From: an uncultured Lachnospiraceae bacterium
GTDB taxonomy: Bacteria > Bacillota > Clostridia > Lachnospirales > Lachnospiraceae
NCBI GenBank assembly: GCA_910577015.1
Contig: CAJTKU010000008.1
Span: 61,618 to 125,617 of the forward strand
Length of the DNA stretch: 64,000 bases
Direction of reading: 5' to 3'
The notes below the pieces were generated by a model, which was given only the letters and a program-made list of their open reading frames with translations, was not told the origin of the DNA and ran no database searches. This document shows positions 59,348-64,000 of this stretch, piece by piece. The number at the start of each line of letters is the position of its first letter. Positions within the stretch are counted from its first letter, which is position 1. The position numbers and the translations under genes are program-made.

Positions 59348-62152
59348 ATGTTTTCTTTGATGATACATAAGTTAATGCATAAAAAGTGGATGGTCTTTTG
59401 TCTCTTAATCGGAAATATCCTCTTGATAGCGGTGGCAGCCAGCTATCCATTGTACCGGGTATCTTCCTTTCAGAAAATGCTGACGGATGAATTTGTACAA
59501 TATGGGGAGGAGAACCGATGCTGGCCGGCAATTTTCTCGATAAATAATTCCGTAATTAAGGGCGGCGGGGATTTTGGGTTTGACCAAATAGAAGAAGAAG
59601 CTTTCAGGGTAGTCGGAGAACTTGGCGTGGAAGTGAAGGAAACGGTAATCAGCCTCTGGTTATCTTCCCAAAAAGCAGCAGTTTTTCCGGTAAGGGATGG
59701 GGAGACGGAAAAGAGACTTTTGGTTATGGCAGTTTCAGGCATGGAAAACCATGTAGAGTTATTGGCAGGCAAGTTTCCGGATGAATCTTTGGATGGAGAT
59801 GGATTTTTGGAGGTTATGGTCAGTGATGTTACCATGGTCGGCCAGGATATTCTTACAGGTGACGAATATACTTTTGAACGGTATAATTTTCCGGATGGAA
59901 GTCCTTGTAAAGTCAGGGTGGTAGGCGTCTACCGCGCAATCGATGAGAAGGAACCTTATTGGGATGCGGTTGCGGATAGCAGTGGAAATCAGATAATCGC
60001 ATCCATGGCGGCTTTCCAAAATATTTTTCTGTCAGAAGAAGCCAAAGGCCAGTACAATATGAGCGGCAGTTGGAATTTTATCTGGGATTATGAAAAGATA
60101 GAAACGTCAGATGTCAGGCCGTTATTACATACGCTGGGCGATTTGGGTCGTTCCGGGATTTTGAAGGATAAGATTTCGGAAGGCGCATATCTGCAGATTC
60201 TTACGGATTACAGCAGTAAGGCAAACCGGATTGAGGCAACGCTCTTAATACTGCAAGTGCCGGTTTTGCTGCTTTTATGTGCTTTCCTTTATATGATTGC
60301 AGGCCAGATGCTGCAAATGGAACAGAATGAAATATCTTTGATGCGTTCCAGGGGCGCTTCCAAAAAGCAGATAATATTCCTGTATTTAATGCAGAGCATT
60401 TTTCTTGGTATGGTTTCCATGTTTGTGGGAATACCACTCGGGGCTCTCTTTTGCAAAATGCTGGGTTCTTCAACTGCTTTTCTGGAGTTTTCTGCGGTCA
60501 GGAATCTGGAAATCAGGTTTACTTTTGATGTGATACTTTATGTGGCGGCGGCATTTTTGCTGTCTGTCATGATGACGACGGTTCCTGTTATTTCCTATAG
60601 CAGGATTTCCATCGTAAACTTAAAGCAGAAACGTTCACGTCAGAAAAAGGCTCTTTGGAAGAAACTGTATCTGGATTTGATTTTTCTTGCGGTATCGTTT
60701 TACGGGTTTTACTCTTTCAGGCGTGAAGCAGGAAGGATGACGGAGGATGTATTGTCGGGACAGACGCTGAACCCGCTGCTCTATGTCAGTTTTTCCTTGT
60801 TTATACTGGGGGCAGGGCTTTTGTGCGTACGATTACAGCCATTTTTATTAAAATGCTATTATGCAGTGTTCAAAAATCATTTAAAGCCATCCACCTATGC
60901 CTCTGTGCTGGGAACGATAAGGACGGAAAAGAAACAGGAATTTATTATTCTCTTTATGATTCTGACCGTTGCCATAGGAATATCCAATACCGTAATTGCA
61001 AGAACCATAGTTTTAAATGCGGTGGACAATACCAGATATATAGCCGGTGCAGACATAACGCTTAAGGAAAAATGGAGCAGTAACATGGGGACCGTAATGC
61101 GGGATTCTTCCGTGGGCCTTACTTATTATGAGTCGGATTTCGGACGTTATCAGACGATTCCCGGTGTAGAAACAGCGACGAAGGTTCTGGTAGAAAGGGA
61201 AGGAAAACTGGTAGATGGGAAAGGGGACCAGAAGGTTACCGTTATGGGGATTAAGGCAAGCGGCTTTTATCAGGTAACGACTATGAAGGACGGCCTTTTG
61301 CCATATTCTTATGCAGATTACCTGAATGTGCTTGCGGCGGATTCCCAGGCGGTTATCGTTTCCGAGAACTTTATGATAAAACAGGGTTACAGGCTGGGCG
61401 ACACGATTGCCTACCAAAATGCGGACGGCAAACAGGGAGTGGGTTATATTTATGGCTTTTTCACATACTGGCCTACATATAAGCCTACCGGTTATGTACA
61501 GGGGCAGGATGGCAGCGTGCAGGTTGTCGATGAATACCTGATTGTTACCAACCTTGCGTATCTGCAGGATAAGTGGGGGGTATATCCCTATGAAATCTGG
61601 ATGAAAGTAAATGACGGGGGAGAAGGGTTTTACGGATGGCTGGGAGAACAGCATCTGCTTTCCCTGACACAGTTGAGCGATATGTCGGCGGAAGAAAATA
61701 AAATTATTACGGACACGATGTTCCAGGGGACAAATGGTATTTTATCCATGAGTTTCATTGTCATTTTATTGCTCTGTTGTGTGGGATACCTGATTTACTG
61801 GATTATGTCAATACGTTCCAGAGAATTGCTGTTTGGTGTTCTGCGGGCCATGGGAATGCGTAAAAAGGAGATAAACTGGCTTCTTATAGTGGAGCAGATT
61901 TGTTCCGGATTCTATGCAATTGTGGCAGGCGGCGTGATAGGGATACTTTCCTCACGTATGTTTGTGCCGATGATACAGCAGGCTTATGCGGCGTCGGAAC
62001 AGGTGCTGCCATTAAGCCTGATTACCAGAAACAGTGATTTGATACAGTTGTTTGCGATTATCGGCGTCGTCCTGTGCATCTGTCTTATTGTTCTGGGAAG
62101 GATTATCTCCCGGATGAATATCAGCAGTGCGTTAAAACTGGGTGAAGATTAA
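59348..62152 (+). CDS. large FtsX/MacB-type ABC permease
   Basis: 934 residues. Membrane helices near 16-37, 300-325, 352-377, 400-422 and 445-462 form the first FtsX-like unit, with a large outside domain at about 40-295. A second unit has helices near 480-505, 540-565, 800-825, 855-880 and 900-925, with another outside domain (about 570-790). The motif EISLMRSRGASKKQIIFLYL and its second copy LLFGVLRAMGMRKKEINWLL mark the coupling helices to the ATPases. Two such units on one chain suggest that one molecule forms a complete membrane part. It lies after three adaptors and before two ATPases. Confidence 0.87.
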   Translation: MFSLMIHKLMHKKWMVFCLLIGNILLIAVAASYPLYRVSSFQKMLTDEFVQYGEENRCWPAIFSINNSVIKGGGDFGFDQIEEEAFRVVGELGVEVKETVISLWLSSQKAAVFPVRDGETEKRLLVMAVSGMENHVELLAGKFPDESLDGDGFLEVMVSDVTMVGQDILTGDEYTFERYNFPDGSPCKVRVVGVYRAIDEKEPYWDAVADSSGNQIIASMAAFQNIFLSEEAKGQYNMSGSWNFIWDYEKIETSDVRPLLHTLGDLGRSGILKDKISEGAYLQILTDYSSKANRIEATLLILQVPVLLLLCAFLYMIAGQMLQMEQNEISLMRSRGASKKQIIFLYLMQSIFLGMVSMFVGIPLGALFCKMLGSSTAFLEFSAVRNLEIRFTFDVILYVAAAFLLSVMMTTVPVISYSRISIVNLKQKRSRQKKALWKKLYLDLIFLAVSFYGFYSFRREAGRMTEDVLSGQTLNPLLYVSFSLFILGAGLLCVRLQPFLLKCYYAVFKNHLKPSTYASVLGTIRTEKKQEFIILFMILTVAIGISNTVIARTIVLNAVDNTRYIAGADITLKEKWSSNMGTVMRDSSVGLTYYESDFGRYQTIPGVETATKVLVEREGKLVDGKGDQKVTVMGIKASGFYQVTTMKDGLLPYSYADYLNVLAADSQAVIVSENFMIKQGYRLGDTIAYQNADGKQGVGYIYGFFTYWPTYKPTGYVQGQDGSVQVVDEYLIVTNLAYLQDKWGVYPYEIWMKVNDGGEGFYGWLGEQHLLSLTQLSDMSAEENKIITDTMFQGTNGILSMSFIVILLLCCVGYLIYWIMSIRSRELLFGVLRAMGMRKKEINWLLIVEQICSGFYAIVAGGVIGILSSRMFVPMIQQAYAASEQVLPLSLITRNSDLIQLFAIIGVVLCICLIVLGRIISRMNISSALKLGED

Positions 62153-62197
62153 AGCGGAGCCTTGCGCGCAAAAAGCAGCGCAGAAATGGAGCAATAG

Positions 62198-62872
62198 ATG
62201 AAAGATGCAATTTTAAAGACGGTGGATGTGACCAGAAGCTTTCCGATAGCGGGAGGCAGACATTTTGTGGCGGTGGATAAGGTTTCCATGCAGATTCCGG
62301 AAGGCTGCCTTGCCATTTTAAGGGGGCGTTCCGGTTCCGGTAAGACTACATTGTTAAATATGCTAGGGGCGCTGGACATGCCTACGGGCGGAGGGATATT
62401 TTTTATGGGAGAGGATATTACAGGCTGGACAGAGGCAAAACGAGAACGCCTGCGCAGGGAAAAAATCGGTTTTGTATTTCAGTCGGTGTCCCTGATTCCC
62501 ATGATGACGGCGTTTGAGAATGTGGACTTTGCGCTTCGTATGGCAGGGATAAAGAAAAACCGTAAAGAGAGATGCGAAGAATGCCTGAAGATGGTAGGGC
62601 TTGGGGGAAGAATGCATCATATGCCGCAGGAAATGTCCGGCGGAGAACAGCAGCGTGTTGCAATTGCAAGGGCGGTGGCTCACAGACCGAGCATTATCTT
62701 TGCAGACGAACCGACGGCGGAACTGGATTCGGCGACATCCATCAACGTTGTAAACTTATTTAAAGAAATGATAGAGAAAGAAAAGGTTACCATTGTCATG
62801 ACAACGCATGATACATCCCTTATGGGAGCAGGTAATGTGGTGTATGAACTGGAGGATGGAAAACTGATATGA
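62198..62872 (+). CDS. ABC transporter ATPase, LolD/MacB type (first)
   Basis: 224 residues, the standard length. Walker A GRSGSGKTT (about 46), Q-loop GFVFQSVSLIPMMTAFENV, signature MSGGEQQRVAIARAV (about 146), Walker B IIFADEPTAELD, H-loop MTTHD. The typical LolD/MacB QSVSLIP stretch agrees with an FtsX-type partner. The stop overlaps the next ATPase start by 4 bases, giving two ATPases that may form a heterodimer on the large permease. Confidence 0.94.
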   Translation: MKDAILKTVDVTRSFPIAGGRHFVAVDKVSMQIPEGCLAILRGRSGSGKTTLLNMLGALDMPTGGGIFFMGEDITGWTEAKRERLRREKIGFVFQSVSLIPMMTAFENVDFALRMAGIKKNRKERCEECLKMVGLGGRMHHMPQEMSGGEQQRVAIARAVAHRPSIIFADEPTAELDSATSINVVNLFKEMIEKEKVTIVMTTHDTSLMGAGNVVYELEDGKLI

Positions 62873-63774
62873 GCGATGTGATAATTCAGGCGGACAATCT
62901 TGTTAAAATTTATAAGTCCAGGGAAATCGAAGTTGTGGCGCTGCAAGGTCTGGATTTAAGTGTGGAACAGGGAGAACTGATGGCCATTATCGGCAGCAGC
63001 GGCAGCGGTAAGTCTACTTTTTTAAACATGCTGGGCGGATTGGACAGACCCAGCGCCGGCAAACTGTATGTGGATAAGAAAAATCTGTTTTCCATGACGG
63101 ATAAGGAACTGGTGGCATATAAGCGTTCCACGGTGGGCTTTGTGTGGCAGAATAACGCCAGGAATCTGCTGCCTTATCTGTCCGCTTTTGAAAACATTGT
63201 TATGCCGATGGAACTGAACAGCAGCCAGAAGAAAAAGGAAAGGGCCGAAATGCTTTTGGACATGGTCGGACTTTCCTCCAAGAAAAATAACCGGATGCAG
63301 GAAATGTCCGGCGGAGAGCAGCAAAGAATTGCGATTGCGATTGCACTCGCAAATTCTCCGAAGCTGCTTTTGGCGGATGAACCCACTGGCTCCGTGGATA
63401 CCAGGACATCCAATGATATTTTTGATATATTCAAACGGTTAAATCAGGAAATGGGCGTAACAATCGTCATTGTAACCCATGATGTATCCCTGTCCAAGAA
63501 AGTACAGCGCGTCGCGGCAATCCGTGACGGTAAAATCAGCAGCGAGAGGATATTGAAAGAGGATTATGCGGAACGTGTAAAAAATGCGGATAAAACAGTG
63601 GACTGGCATGTCGACGAGACGCAGGAGGAATTTGCCATCCTTGACAGGGCCGGAAGAATCCAGCTTCCGCAGGAAATGCTGGCGGGCATGAAACTGAAGG
63701 ACAACAAAGTGCGGGTTACTATTGTTGATGGAAAAATTGTACTGGAAAATCCTGTGAAAAAAGCAGCGGACTGA
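62869..63774 (+). CDS. ABC transporter ATPase with C-terminal AbrB-like domain
   Basis: 301 residues. Residues 1-225 are a LolD/MacB-type ATPase: Walker A GSSGSGKST (about 43), GFVWQNNARNLLPYLSAFEN, signature MSGGEQQRIAIAIAL, Walker B LLLADEPTGSVD, H-loop VTHD. After a linker, residues ~252-295 (FAILDRAGRIQLPQEMLAGM, then KVRVTIVDGKIVLENP) match the swapped-hairpin pattern of SpoVT/AbrB domains (D-x-x-GRI-x-(I/L)P-x-E). That extension is absent from the preceding ATPase. It may mediate dimerisation or regulation. Strong promoters for the next unit begin right at its stop codon. Confidence 0.88.
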   Translation: MSDVIIQADNLVKIYKSREIEVVALQGLDLSVEQGELMAIIGSSGSGKSTFLNMLGGLDRPSAGKLYVDKKNLFSMTDKELVAYKRSTVGFVWQNNARNLLPYLSAFENIVMPMELNSSQKKKERAEMLLDMVGLSSKKNNRMQEMSGGEQQRIAIAIALANSPKLLLADEPTGSVDTRTSNDIFDIFKRLNQEMGVTIVIVTHDVSLSKKVQRVAAIRDGKISSERILKEDYAERVKNADKTVDWHVDETQEEFAILDRAGRIQLPQEMLAGMKLKDNKVRVTIVDGKIVLENPVKKAAD

Positions 63775-63804
63775 TTGACAAACATTTAGTGGCAATGATA
63801 TAAT
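63775..63804 (+). promoter_or_regulatory. upstream promoter P1 of the next (probably rRNA) operon
   Basis: TTGACA (63775-63780), 18-base spacer, TATAAT (63799-63804). A CTCCACC/GGTGGAG hairpin (63809-63832) follows at once. Confidence 0.75.
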
Positions 63805-63884
63805 ATAACTCCACCTCTGAAAAGTGGTGGAGTGTGGAATAGAAAGTGCGAAAAACCAAAGTCTAAAAAATTTGTATTTAGTTC

Positions 63885-63913
63885 TTGACAAAGCGTTAAA
63901 CGCATGATATTCT
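63885..63913 (+). promoter_or_regulatory. downstream promoter P2 of the next (probably rRNA) operon
   Basis: TTGACA (63885-63890), 17-base spacer, TATTCT (63908-63913). The spacer contains the palindrome GCGTTAAACGC (63893-63903). Confidence 0.7.
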
Positions 63914-64000
63914 TATTGAGTTGCGGCCCATGAAAGAAAAGGGTGCGCAGCAGGCAGAAGGACCTTGACAACTAAACAGCAATGCAGCCCTGAAAATTCC
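63914..64000 (+). other. leader resembling the start of an rRNA operon
   Basis: The stretch GACCTTGACAACTAAACAG (63961-63979) resembles the sequence found shortly before 16S rRNA genes in clostridia. With two strong tandem promoters and no reading frame, an rRNA operon just beyond the window is the best guess. No rRNA sequence itself is in view. Confidence 0.5.

Noticed and set aside
1..64000. CRISPR array, prophage or complete insertion sequence
   Set aside because: No regularly spaced repeats, phage structural genes or transposase genes were seen. The only mobile-element trace is the recombinase scrap near tRNA-Ser.

Overview
The window looks like a chromosomal segment of an anaerobic low-to-mid GC Bacillota, most likely a gut Lachnospiraceae. 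The reasons are the gene set and its signals. There is a tRNA-Met T-box leader in front of metG, and oxygen-sensitive radical SAM activases. There are several Lachnospiraceae-type proteins (DUF6128-like, DUF5711-like, DUF5808, YesL/DUF624). The dnaX-ybaB-recR order is typical, sigma-A promoters are near consensus (TTGACA-N17-TATAAT), and AGGAGG ribosome sites are strong. Family assignments come from reading motifs by eye, not from searches.

Layout. 1-6040: a cut aminotransferase, trmL, a cell-wall amidase with a repeat-rich linker, a small membrane protein, rpe, a purine permease and a PAP2 phosphatase. 6100-8330: a secreted GH16 beta-glucanase lipoprotein. 8360-11030: a BlaI/BlaR1-type regulator and membrane protease whose sensor domain is not a penicillin-binding domain. 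11060-13866: a small XRE regulator, a membrane protein and a NatAB-type ABC exporter. 13868-16211: T-box leader and metG. 16347-24553: hydrolase, acetyltransferase, YesL, a diguanylate cyclase, an MsmX-type ATPase, a broken ABC gene, a CdaR-type regulator and a DUF6128-like protein with a repetitive middle. 24577-30943: two radical SAM proteins, an unusually long rod-like SRP RNA, a second cyclase, a flavin reductase, a lipoprotein and tadA. 30971-34255: MATE exporter, then a GntR regulator with a membrane protein. 34441-41232: a galactoside operon (TetR, GH2, GPH sugar carrier, GH36). 41406-42618: MarR with a TauE-type exporter.

42802-48438 is an AT-rich defence island on the 3' side of a tRNA-Ser gene, with a scrap of tyrosine recombinase beside the tRNA. 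It encodes an AlbA_2/RecG-like regulator, a nuclease-methylase fusion, a specificity protein and a GIY-YIG/RAMA protein. There is no HsdR translocase, so it resembles type IIB/IIG (BcgI-like) systems. The methylase and specificity reading frames meet at a T TTT TTT heptamer, followed after 7 bases by a perfect 9-bp stem, in exactly the -1 frame. The specificity frame has no good start of its own. A programmed -1 frameshift, or a phase-variable T tract, giving a single nuclease-methylase-specificity protein is therefore a real possibility and is the main finding.

48727-64000: pfkA, dnaX-ybaB-recR, a LysM membrane protein, a DUF5711-like protein and cvpA. These are followed by an export operon of three lipoprotein adaptors, one large FtsX-type permease and two ATPases, the second ending in an AbrB-like domain. 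The window closes with tandem promoters that look like the start of an rRNA operon.

Two 177-bp palindromic intergenic elements (29987-30163 and 48727-48903) share a conserved core. Their arms differ by paired compensating changes, and each lies between divergent genes. They may be a structured RNA family or a non-autonomous mobile element and are the second main finding.
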